43,085 bases of DNA from Vulcanimicrobiota bacterium. Lineage in GTDB: Bacteria > Vulcanimicrobiota > Vulcanimicrobiia > Vulcanimicrobiales > Vulcanimicrobiaceae. The notes beneath the pieces are model-generated. The model was not told the DNA's origin and did no database searches. It worked only from the letters and a program-made list of their open reading frames with translations. The stretch's first letter is position 1, and the number at the start of each line of letters is the position of its first letter. The stretch spans positions 1-43,085 of the forward strand of contig PLFC01000082.1 in the NCBI GenBank assembly GCA_003136655.1, given 5' to 3'. The translations under genes and the position numbers were made by a program. Shown here piece by piece: positions 32,761-39,676 of this stretch.

Positions 32761-34607
32761 CGACGAATCTGCGCGCGCTTCTTCTCGCGCTGCTGCCGGC
32801 GGCGCTCGCCGCGTGTTCGCATGGGGCCGCACCGGCGCCCGATGCGAGCGCCTCGCGGGACATCGCGAACGTGCCCGAACCGTTCGTTGCGACCCTGGCG
32901 GGCAACGGTCGCATGCGCGCCGACGACGGCGACTATCCGGCTGCCGCGTTTCTTTTTCCGTACGGCGTTGCGGTCGCACCCGACGGCACGATCTACGTCA
33001 GTGACGCGGGCGCGCAGGCGATTCGGCGCTTGAAGAACGGCAAGGTCACGTTCGTGGCCGGCAACGCGCCGCTCGGCGTCACCGAACAGGCCCGGCACGG
33101 TGGTTATCTCGACGGGCCGGCGATGGGCGCGAGCTTCATCTGGCCCACCGGCTTGGCGCTGGCCAAAGACGGCAGCCTCTTCATCGCCGACACCGGCAAT
33201 CATTGCATACGCAAACTGCAAAACGGCTATGTGACGACCTTCGCGGGCTCCGACACGCCGGGCAGCCGCGACGGCGACCGCGGGGATGCGTCGTTTCTCT
33301 CGCCGCAAGGCCTGGCCTTCGACGCCGACGGCAACTTGTACGTGGCCGACTTCGGCAACGGCGTACGGCGCATCACACCGAAGGGCGCCGTTAGCACGCT
33401 GAAGTTTCTCCCCGCCAGACGGGGTCGCGTGCTCGCCATCGACGTCAAGGGAGCGGGGCGCGGGCTGACCATCGCCTATACCGAGGACGGCGCACTGCAT
33501 CTCTGGTCCGCGAACGGCGGACTGCAGACGATCGCCGCCGGCGATCCCATCGAACCGGTCGAAGACGGCCTCAACGCCGCGGGCAGTTTCTACGGCGTTG
33601 CGCTGCTCGGGCCGCACGCCGTCGCGGTGACCGACGTGCTGCACGACGTGGTACGCTTCGTACGCTTCAAGGATGGGCCCTATAGCAATTACATCACCTC
33701 GCGCATCATCGCCGGGCGTTCGCGCGAAGGCGACGGCGCGGTCGGCGGATTCGCCGACGGCTTCACGCCCGCGTCGCGCGTCAATATTCCGCTCGGCATC
33801 GCGCGCATGGCCGACGGCACGCTGATCTTCACCGACGCGGGCAACCGTCGCGTGCGCACGATCGCCGGCGTCGACCCGCGCGGACCGGTCGGGCCCGACC
33901 TCGCAGGTCTGAGCGGGCCGAAGGACACGTATCGCGTTGCGGTCGTCGGCGACTCGTTCGATTTTTGGGGCGTGCTCTGGCCCGAGTCGATCGCCGGCCG
34001 GATCGAAGCGGGGCTCAAAGCCGCGCGCTCGACGGTCGGCCGCGCGCCGTACGTGAGCACCGTGCGGCTCGACGGCACTTCCATCTCGCAGCAGTTGAGC
34101 TTCGTGCACGAAAATCTCGGCGACGGCCAGACAGATCTCGTCGTGCTCCTGATCGACGACATCACGCTCACCCACGAGTGGGGCGCCTCGGGCGGCGGCG
34201 ATTGGCAGAAGGTCGCCGCGCAACGCTTACGCGTTCTACAAAGCGATCTCGCCAAGCGCGGAACGCGCCTGCTCGTCGTGCTGATTCCGCCCGCGCGCGC
34301 GGTGTCGCTCAACGAAGTTCCGGAGATCGGAGCGTTCAACGACGGCCAGGTGACCGCGCTGGCCTTCGAACAGGACAACGATCGCGCGCACCAGGTCGTC
34401 AAGCAGTTTTCTGCGATCGGCGTGCCGGTGTTCGCGTTGCAACAACCGATGGAAGAGTTCGAGGCGTCGGCGAGCCGCGTGCCGCTCTACAACATGCGCG
34501 ACATCCACCTCTCGCCGCAGGGCGCGACCTTCGTGGGCGATGCGGTTGCGGGCGAGATCCTGCGTCGCAGGCTCTGGACGGCGAGCGGCGGTGCCTCGGG
34601 CTCATAG
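32757..34607 (+). CDS. NHL-repeat beta-propeller fused to an SGNH-hydrolase domain, lipoprotein (paralogue 3)
   Basis: A 616-residue predicted lipoprotein (MTTNLRALLLALLPAALAAC, lipobox LAAC). It is closely similar to the preceding gene along its whole length, including shared stretches such as LAGNGRMRADDGD, DTGNHCIR, SLNEVPEIGAFNDGQV and YNMRDIHLSPQG. The NHL propeller occupies about residues 45-385. The SGNH domain carries VVGDSFDF (Ser 400) and D582-I-H584. The ATG at 32757 overlaps the previous stop as ATGA, so the two are translationally coupled products of a recent duplication. Its substrate is unknown; SGNH enzymes deacylate or acylate sugars and lipids. It converges on pntB, with 84 bases between them showing no clear terminator. 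Confidence 0.9.
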   Translation: MTTNLRALLLALLPAALAACSHGAAPAPDASASRDIANVPEPFVATLAGNGRMRADDGDYPAAAFLFPYGVAVAPDGTIYVSDAGAQAIRRLKNGKVTFVAGNAPLGVTEQARHGGYLDGPAMGASFIWPTGLALAKDGSLFIADTGNHCIRKLQNGYVTTFAGSDTPGSRDGDRGDASFLSPQGLAFDADGNLYVADFGNGVRRITPKGAVSTLKFLPARRGRVLAIDVKGAGRGLTIAYTEDGALHLWSANGGLQTIAAGDPIEPVEDGLNAAGSFYGVALLGPHAVAVTDVLHDVVRFVRFKDGPYSNYITSRIIAGRSREGDGAVGGFADGFTPASRVNIPLGIARMADGTLIFTDAGNRRVRTIAGVDPRGPVGPDLAGLSGPKDTYRVAVVGDSFDFWGVLWPESIAGRIEAGLKAARSTVGRAPYVSTVRLDGTSISQQLSFVHENLGDGQTDLVVLLIDDITLTHEWGASGGGDWQKVAAQRLRVLQSDLAKRGTRLLVVLIPPARAVSLNEVPEIGAFNDGQVTALAFEQDNDRAHQVVKQFSAIGVPVFALQQPMEEFEASASRVPLYNMRDIHLSPQGATFVGDAVAGEILRRRLWTASGGASGS

Positions 34608-34691
34608 CGGCTTCGGCGCGCGCTCGGTGTCGAGCAGCGTTCGTTTGCGCGCGAGGCCCCAACGGTATCCGGCCGCTGACCGATAGTTGCG

Positions 34692-36107
34692 CTACAGCGC
34701 CTTGACCGCGCCGACGAGCTTGTCGATCGACGATTTGGCGTCGCCGAAGAGCATCATCGTGTTGGGCAGCTCGTAGAGCGGGTTGTCGATGCCCGCGAAG
34801 CCGGGCTTCATCGAGCGCTTGAGCACGACGACGTTGTGCGACTTGTCGACGTCGAGGATGGGCATGCCGTAGATCGGGCTCGAAGGCACGTTGCGCGCGG
34901 CGGGATTGGTCACGTCGTTGGCGCCGATGATCAGCGCCACGTCGGTGCGCGGGAATTCGGGATTGATGTCTTCCATGTCGTACAGCGCGGGATACGGGAC
35001 GTTGGCTTCGGCGAGGAGCACGTTCATGTGACCCGGCATGCGGCCCGCGACCGGGTGGATCGCGTACTTGACCGTCACGCCGTGCTTCTCCAACTGATCG
35101 GCGAGTTCGCGCACGCTGTGCTGCGCCTGCGCCACGGCCATGCCGTAGCCCGGCACCACCACCACTTGCTTCGCGTAGGCGAGCATCGTGGCGACGTCGT
35201 CGACGGTGGCCTCGCGCACGGTGCCGCTGCCGCCCGTGCCGCCTTCGCCCGCGGTGCTCGATTGCACGCTGCCGAAGGCGCCGAAGAGCACGTTGGTGAT
35301 GGAGCGGTTCATGGCTTTGCCCATCAGCGTGGTCAGCAGCGTGCCCGACGCGCCGACGAGCGCGCCGCTGATGATCAAGACGTTGTTGCCCAGCACGAAG
35401 CCGGTCATGGCCGCCGCGAGTCCGGTGAACGAATTGAGCAGCGAGATGATGACCGGCATGTCGGCGCCGCCGATCGGCAGCACGAAGAGCACGCCGAGGA
35501 GCGCCGCCGCGCCGAGCGCCACGAAGTACGCGGGCAGCGCGTCGTAGTTGGCGATCACCAGGCCCGCGCCGACGACGATCGCGAGCGCGATCAGCGCGTT
35601 GACGACTTGCTGGCCCGGATACGTGATCGGACGGCCGGTCATCAACTCCTGAAGTTTCAAGAACGCGACGATGCTGCCGGTGAAGCTGATCGCGCCGATC
35701 ACGCTCGAGAGCACCGTGGCCAGCGTGAAGTCCCAGGTGAGCCGCGACGGATCGTCGAGCGCGCCGAGATATTCGGCCGTTGCGACCATCGCCGCGGCGC
35801 CGCCGCCTGCGCCGTTGAAGAGCGCGACCATCTGCGGCATCGCGGTCATCTTCACCGCGCGTGCGGAGTAGATGCCGACCGCCGCGCCCACGCCCGCGCC
35901 GACGAGCAAGATCCACCACGCGGCCGTAAAGTCGAGGTTGAAGCCCGTGGCGATCAGCGCGATCGCCATGCCCGCCATCGAGATCGTGTTCCCCAGGCGC
36001 GCCGTCTTCGGGTTGCTCAGATAGCGCAAGCCCAGAATGAAGCAGACCCCGGTCACGAGATAGGCGAAGTCGATCGCGAGTTGCTGGCTCGAAACCGCGT
36101 CGGGCAT
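34692..36107 (-). CDS. pntB: NAD(P) transhydrogenase subunit beta
   Basis: Membrane and NADP(H)-binding subunit of the proton-translocating transhydrogenase, which uses the proton gradient to make NADPH from NADH. The 471-residue protein has around eight or nine hydrophobic segments over residues 1-270. The soluble domain III follows, with the NADP-binding VVVPGYGMAVAQAQHSV, then HPVAGRMPGHMNVLLAEA, and IIGANDVTNPAAR near the C-terminus. It is complete and of normal length. Its ATG overlaps the pntAB stop as ATGA. It is the last gene of the pntAA-pntAB-pntB operon. Confidence 0.97.
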   Translation of the reverse strand: MPDAVSSQQLAIDFAYLVTGVCFILGLRYLSNPKTARLGNTISMAGMAIALIATGFNLDFTAAWWILLVGAGVGAAVGIYSARAVKMTAMPQMVALFNGAGGGAAAMVATAEYLGALDDPSRLTWDFTLATVLSSVIGAISFTGSIVAFLKLQELMTGRPITYPGQQVVNALIALAIVVGAGLVIANYDALPAYFVALGAAALLGVLFVLPIGGADMPVIISLLNSFTGLAAAMTGFVLGNNVLIISGALVGASGTLLTTLMGKAMNRSITNVLFGAFGSVQSSTAGEGGTGGSGTVREATVDDVATMLAYAKQVVVVPGYGMAVAQAQHSVRELADQLEKHGVTVKYAIHPVAGRMPGHMNVLLAEANVPYPALYDMEDINPEFPRTDVALIIGANDVTNPAARNVPSSPIYGMPILDVDKSHNVVVLKRSMKPGFAGIDNPLYELPNTMMLFGDAKSSIDKLVGAVKAL

Positions 36108-36421
36108 CAGCGCTTGCTCCCGTCGCCCGGTGCGGGCGTCGCGCGCGGTTTGAACATGGCGAGCATGCGCTGCGTCACGACGTAACCCCCGAAGACGTTG
36201 AGCGATGCCAGGAAGACGACGATCACCGAAAGCACCGGACCGAGCTTCGGTTCGGCCACGATCGCCACGAGCAACGCACCGACGAGCACGATGCCGTGGA
36301 TCGCGTTCGTGGCCGACATCAAGGGCGTGTGCAAGGTGGTCGGCACCTTCGAGATCACCTCGAAGCCGACGAACACCGCCAACACGAAGACGGTCAGTTC
36401 CGAAAGGAGATGGGCGTTCAC
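36107..36421 (-). CDS. pntAB: NAD(P) transhydrogenase subunit alpha, part 2 (membrane)
   Basis: A 104-residue membrane piece of the split alpha subunit, as in Rhodospirillum-type enzymes. It holds three hydrophobic helices (about residues 8-22, 38-56, 60-82). The family segments VISKVPTTLHTPLMSATNAIHGI and LNVFGGYVVTQRML are present. The start is a GTG (36421) overlapping the pntAA stop (GTGA), and the stop overlaps pntB (ATGA). All three subunits are thus tightly coupled, suiting a fixed stoichiometry. Confidence 0.95.
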   Translation of the reverse strand: MNAHLLSELTVFVLAVFVGFEVISKVPTTLHTPLMSATNAIHGIVLVGALLVAIVAEPKLGPVLSVIVVFLASLNVFGGYVVTQRMLAMFKPRATPAPGDGSKR

Positions 36422-37557
36422 GCGTTGCTCCCGGAGAGGGCTGCGAGGGTGGGTTGATGCACGATCGCGCCGTCCTTGGTCAACGTCGTGCCTTTGACGA
36501 TCTCGTCGTTCATGTCGAGGTTCAAGGCGCCGTCCTTGACGAGCAGTTGCAACAGCGTGTAGACGTTGCGCGAATAGAGTTGGCTCGCGTGGTAAGGCAT
36601 CGTCGAAGGCAAGTTGGTCGTGCCGACGATCGAGACGCCGTTCTCCACGACCACTTCGCCGGCTTTGGTCAACTCGCAGTTGCCGCCCGTTTCCGCTGCG
36701 AGGTCGACGATCACCGAGCCCGGCTTCATGCCGTGCACCGCCGCGGCGTTGATCAGCAACGGCGCGCGTCTGCCGGGCACGGCAGCCGTCGAGACGACCA
36801 CGTCGAAGCCCGCGATCTTCTCGGCCAATAAGCCGCGCTGCTTCTCTTCTTGTTCGGGAGTGAGCGCCTTGGCGTAGCCGCCCGCGCCTTCGCCGTCGAC
36901 GCCGAGGTCGAGTTCGAGGAAGCTCGCGCCCAAGCTCTGGACCTGTTCTTTCACGACGGCGCGCGTATCGAAGCCGGTGACCACCGCGCCCAAGCGCCGG
37001 GCCGTCGCGATCGCCTGTAAGCCTGCGACGCCGACGCCCAGGATCAGCACCTTCGCGGGCGGGATCGTGCCTGCGGCGGTGGTCAGCATCGGGAAGAAAC
37101 GCGGCAACAGGTCCGCCGCGATCAACACGGCCTTGTATCCGGCGATGTTCGCTTGCGAGGAGAGCGCGTCCATGCTCTGCGCGCGCGTGATGCGCGGAAT
37201 CGCATCCATCGAGAGCGCGGTCAGATTGCGCGCCTTGAGCTTCTCGACGTAGCCCGGATCGCCGAGCGGCGAGAGAAAGGCCAACAGCGTCTGCCCCGGC
37301 TCGAGCAATTCCAACTCGGCATCGTTGGGGCGCTGCACCTTGACGATGAAGTCGGCGCCGGCGTAGAGCGCGGCGGCGTCGGGCACGAGCACCGCGCCCG
37401 CCTCTTCGTAGGCGGCGTCGAGGAAGGCCGCGGGCAACCCCGCGCCGCGCTGGACGTGGATCTGGAGGCCGGCTTTCGTCAGCCGCGCCACCGTCTCGGG
37501 GACGAGCGCGACGCGACGTTCGTTGGGCGCCGTCTCTGCGGGGACGCCGATGACCAT
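36418..37557 (-). CDS. pntAA: NAD(P) transhydrogenase subunit alpha, part 1 (NAD-binding)
   Basis: A 379-residue soluble NAD(H)-binding subunit (domain I). It is related to alanine dehydrogenase, as shown by the opening VIGVPAETAPNERRVALVPETV. The mid-chain catalytic region SMDALSSQANIAGYKAVL is followed by the Rossmann dinucleotide motif LGVGVAGLQAIATARRLGA. The later STAAVPGRRAPLLI and VIVDLAAETGGNCE also match. The subunit is complete and carries no membrane helices, which are in pntAB. The ATG at 37557 begins the operon. The 91-base gap to the DUF4267 gene upstream on the same strand shows no clear promoter. Confidence 0.96.
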   Translation of the reverse strand: MVIGVPAETAPNERRVALVPETVARLTKAGLQIHVQRGAGLPAAFLDAAYEEAGAVLVPDAAALYAGADFIVKVQRPNDAELELLEPGQTLLAFLSPLGDPGYVEKLKARNLTALSMDAIPRITRAQSMDALSSQANIAGYKAVLIAADLLPRFFPMLTTAAGTIPPAKVLILGVGVAGLQAIATARRLGAVVTGFDTRAVVKEQVQSLGASFLELDLGVDGEGAGGYAKALTPEQEEKQRGLLAEKIAGFDVVVSTAAVPGRRAPLLINAAAVHGMKPGSVIVDLAAETGGNCELTKAGEVVVENGVSIVGTTNLPSTMPYHASQLYSRNVYTLLQLLVKDGALNLDMNDEIVKGTTLTKDGAIVHQPTLAALSGSNA

Positions 37558-37648
37558 GGAAAGGGGGCTCCTAGCTCAAGATCGCGGGAGTGGGCTGCTG
37601 TGAGGCTCGTACCGCCCGCACGTGCGGCGGTCCTGGAAGGGCTCGCGT

Positions 37649-38002
37649 CTACCGTCCGGAGCGCAAGATCGCCCAGAGGACGAGCAAACCGGCGATTCCG
37701 GCGCCGTGCACTTTGAGCGCGGTCCGCGCCTCCGGAGTTTCACTCTGTGCGACGAGCGAAAAGTCGGCGGCCGCCACCAGCGTGGTGGCCGCGATCGTCG
37801 CGCTCAAGCCCGGGCGCGACTCCGGCTTGGCCAGCGCGCCCACGATGAGGCCCAGCACGAGATCGCGCGCGCCCATCGCGCGGATGAAGGTCAGCGCCGT
37901 CGGGTCGCTGCTGGGCAAGCCGTAGCCACGCGCCGAGGGTCGCGGCGCAACCATCGCGCCCACGCCGAGCGCGCAGAGCGCCAAAGCGACGAGCCGAGCC
38001 AA
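37649..38002 (-). CDS. DUF4267 small membrane protein
   Basis: A 117-residue protein with four hydrophobic segments (about residues 3-18, 40-56, 68-82, 97-112) and the family pattern ARGYGLP ... RAMGARDLVLGL. Function is unknown. The only standard start is a TTG at 38002 without a fitting ribosome-binding site. Four codons further upstream, an in-frame ATC at 38014 is preceded by AGAAGG 9 bases away and would give a fuller N-terminus (see findings). It lies upstream of pntAA on the same strand. Confidence 0.75.
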   Translation of the reverse strand: MARLVALALCALGVGAMVAPRPSARGYGLPSSDPTALTFIRAMGARDLVLGLIVGALAKPESRPGLSATIAATTLVAAADFSLVAQSETPEARTALKVHGAGIAGLLVLWAILRSGR

Positions 38003-38053
38003 AACGATGCCGATGTCAGTAACCCTTCTCTGCGTGCATGCTGCTTTGACGCC

Positions 38054-39028
38054 TCAGAAGCGGGCGACGAGGCGGCGCTCGTCGAGGGGCGTCTTGTACG
38101 TCAGGATGCCTTGGTCGAGGAACTCGCGTTGCATGTCCAGCAGCGTCGCTTGATCGACGCGCAGGTCTTTGGCGAAATCGTAGCGTCCGCTGCGGCGCAG
38201 CACGTCGACCGGCTGCTGCGTGTATTGCGCGAACGTCGCCAGATTGCGCGCGTCGAAATAGCCCTTGCCCGCGATGTCGGCGGCGCCGTGCCGGATGGCG
38301 TCGAGCAACGCGCCCGCGGTCTTGGGATCGCCGAGCAGCGAGGGTCCGAAGAAGATGCCCGTGCCCGCGATGCCCGGGGGTGGGCCGGCCAGTATGCTCG
38401 CGAGCTTCTGCTCTGCGAACGCTTGCGTCGAGGGCGCGGACGTGAACGCGGCGTCGATCGCCTTGCGCTCGAAGGCGACGCCCTGATCGGGCACGTTGAT
38501 GTTGAGCGTCTCGACGTCGCGCAGATGCAGGCCGGCCGTGCGTAGGATGCGCGCGACGTAGTACGCCGACGTCGCGCCGGCGCCGCCGTTGAAGGCGATC
38601 TTCTTGCCGCGCAGGTCGCGCACGGCACGCAGGCCGCCGTCGTAGAGATCGCGCCGCACCATCAACGCCGAGGGGTGCCCGGTACGCGGCTGATAGCCGG
38701 TCGATGCGACCAGCCGCACCTCGAGACCGCGCTCGACGCCGTTGAAAAAGGCCGCGGAGAGCCCGGCCGCGATGAAGTCGAGCCGCCCGGTGGCGAGCAG
38801 GGCCAGCGCGTCTTGACCGGCCACGATCGGGGTCAGCGTCGTCGCCGCGCCGGCCGCGCTCAGATAGCCGCGATCTTGGGCCACGAAGAGCGGCGCGAAC
38901 AGGGTGGAGGGCACGAAGCCCGCGCCGAGCGTCCGGCCCGCGGCCAGAGCCGCCGCGAACGGGCTGCGCGCGGCGAGCGCCGCGCCCACGCCGAGCACGA
39001 AGCCGCGCCTATGCGTGGTCACGTTCAC
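38054..39028 (-). CDS. NitT/TauT-type ABC transporter substrate-binding protein
   Basis: A 324-residue periplasmic binding protein of the SsuA/THI5/nitrate-taurine group. A Tat-like signal THRRGFVLGVGAALAA starts the chain. Family segments are LFAPLFVAQDRGYLSAAGAATTL, GQDALALLATGRLDFIAAG, DLRGKKIAFNGGAGATSAYYVARIL, and QGVAFERKAIDAAFTSAP. The GTG at 39028 (or the next GTG at 39022) begins the signal; frame beyond it to 39133 looks like leader shadow. A permease and ATPase of the same transporter class lie at 41376-42930 on the same strand, separated by three plus-strand genes, and may be its partners. The ligand is unknown. Confidence 0.88.
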   Translation of the reverse strand: MNVTTHRRGFVLGVGAALAARSPFAAALAAGRTLGAGFVPSTLFAPLFVAQDRGYLSAAGAATTLTPIVAGQDALALLATGRLDFIAAGLSAAFFNGVERGLEVRLVASTGYQPRTGHPSALMVRRDLYDGGLRAVRDLRGKKIAFNGGAGATSAYYVARILRTAGLHLRDVETLNINVPDQGVAFERKAIDAAFTSAPSTQAFAEQKLASILAGPPPGIAGTGIFFGPSLLGDPKTAGALLDAIRHGAADIAGKGYFDARNLATFAQYTQQPVDVLRRSGRYDFAKDLRVDQATLLDMQREFLDQGILTYKTPLDERRLVARF

Positions 39029-39135
39029 GCGTTGCGCACTCGGACCGCTAAGGAATGCTCGCTCACGCTGAGAACCTTTCCGCAGACGGCGCCCTTGCGC
39101 CGCCCAGCACTTGCCATTCCATGAAGGGAACACCG

Positions 39136-39399
39136 ATGCGAATCGATTCTCGTCGCCTGATCTCCCCCGCCCTCTTCCTGGCCGGCCTCGTTGCCGGTTC
39201 GATCTTCAACGTTCCGGCTTTGGCGCAGACCTACCAGCCGCGCATGCAAAACGCGCTCAACGCGCTCTACACCGCGCGCAACGAACTCAACGCGGCCAGC
39301 GCCGACAAGGGCGGCTACCGTCAGCGCGCGCTCGACGACGTGGCCGACGCAATCCGCAACACGCACCTCGGCATCCGCTACGCCAACCAGCACCGCTAA
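39136..39399 (+). CDS. Small secreted helical protein (DKGG-x-R family), copy 1
   Basis: An 87-residue protein with a Sec signal peptide (RRLISPALFLAGLVAGSIF, cleavage near ALAQ-T). The mature part of about 50 residues is an amphipathic helical hairpin: ALNALYTARNELNAA, then the turn SADKGGYRQRA, then LDDVADAIRNTHLGIRY. Small proteins of this kind are widespread in Gram-negative bacteria and have no known function. The ATG at 39136 has AAGGGA 6 bases upstream; an ATG five codons earlier is less likely. A strong terminator follows its stop. A second, related mini-protein comes next. Confidence 0.8.
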   Translation: MRIDSRRLISPALFLAGLVAGSIFNVPALAQTYQPRMQNALNALYTARNELNAASADKGGYRQRALDDVADAIRNTHLGIRYANQHR

Positions 39400-39427
39400 G
39401 GAAACGCCGCCGCTCCAGAGAACGACA

Positions 39428-39467
39428 CGCTGCGCCGCCGTCAGGGCGGCGCAGCGTTACTTTTTCT
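39428..39467 (+). terminator. Rho-independent terminator
   Basis: A 12-base perfect GC-rich stem (39428-39439 with 39445-39456) encloses a 5-base loop and is followed by a T-rich run (TTACTTTTTCT). It ends the transcript of the small secreted protein before the next gene starts at 39491. Confidence 0.88.
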
Positions 39468-39490
39468 CCGTGCGGAGGACTCTTAGCACA

Positions 39491-39676
39491 ATGCAGGCCC
39501 TTACCCGTCGTCTTCTCGCTCCCGCCCTCACGGCGCTGACCAAGGCGCAAAGCGCGCTGCAAGCGGCCGAAGCCGACAAGGCGGGACATCGCGATAAGGC
39601 GATCGGCCTCACCAAGGAAGCCATCGACGAAGTGAATCTCGGCATCGCCGCGGGCAACGAGAAGCCCAAGATGTGA
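39491..39676 (+). CDS. Small helical protein (DKGG-x-R-like), copy 2, without signal peptide
   Basis: A 61-residue protein whose core matches copy 1: LTALTKAQSALQAAEADKAGHRDKAI followed by an AIDEVNLGIAAGNE-type helix. It lacks a clear export signal, since the first 15 residues are only weakly hydrophobic (LTRRLLAPAL), so it is probably cytoplasmic. The ATG at 39491 has GGAGG 12 bases upstream, a long spacing. Its stop overlaps the potassium channel start (GTGA), so the two are translationally coupled. That suggests it could be a partner or regulator of the channel; this is inference only. Confidence 0.7.
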   Translation: MQALTRRLLAPALTALTKAQSALQAAEADKAGHRDKAIGLTKEAIDEVNLGIAAGNEKPKM

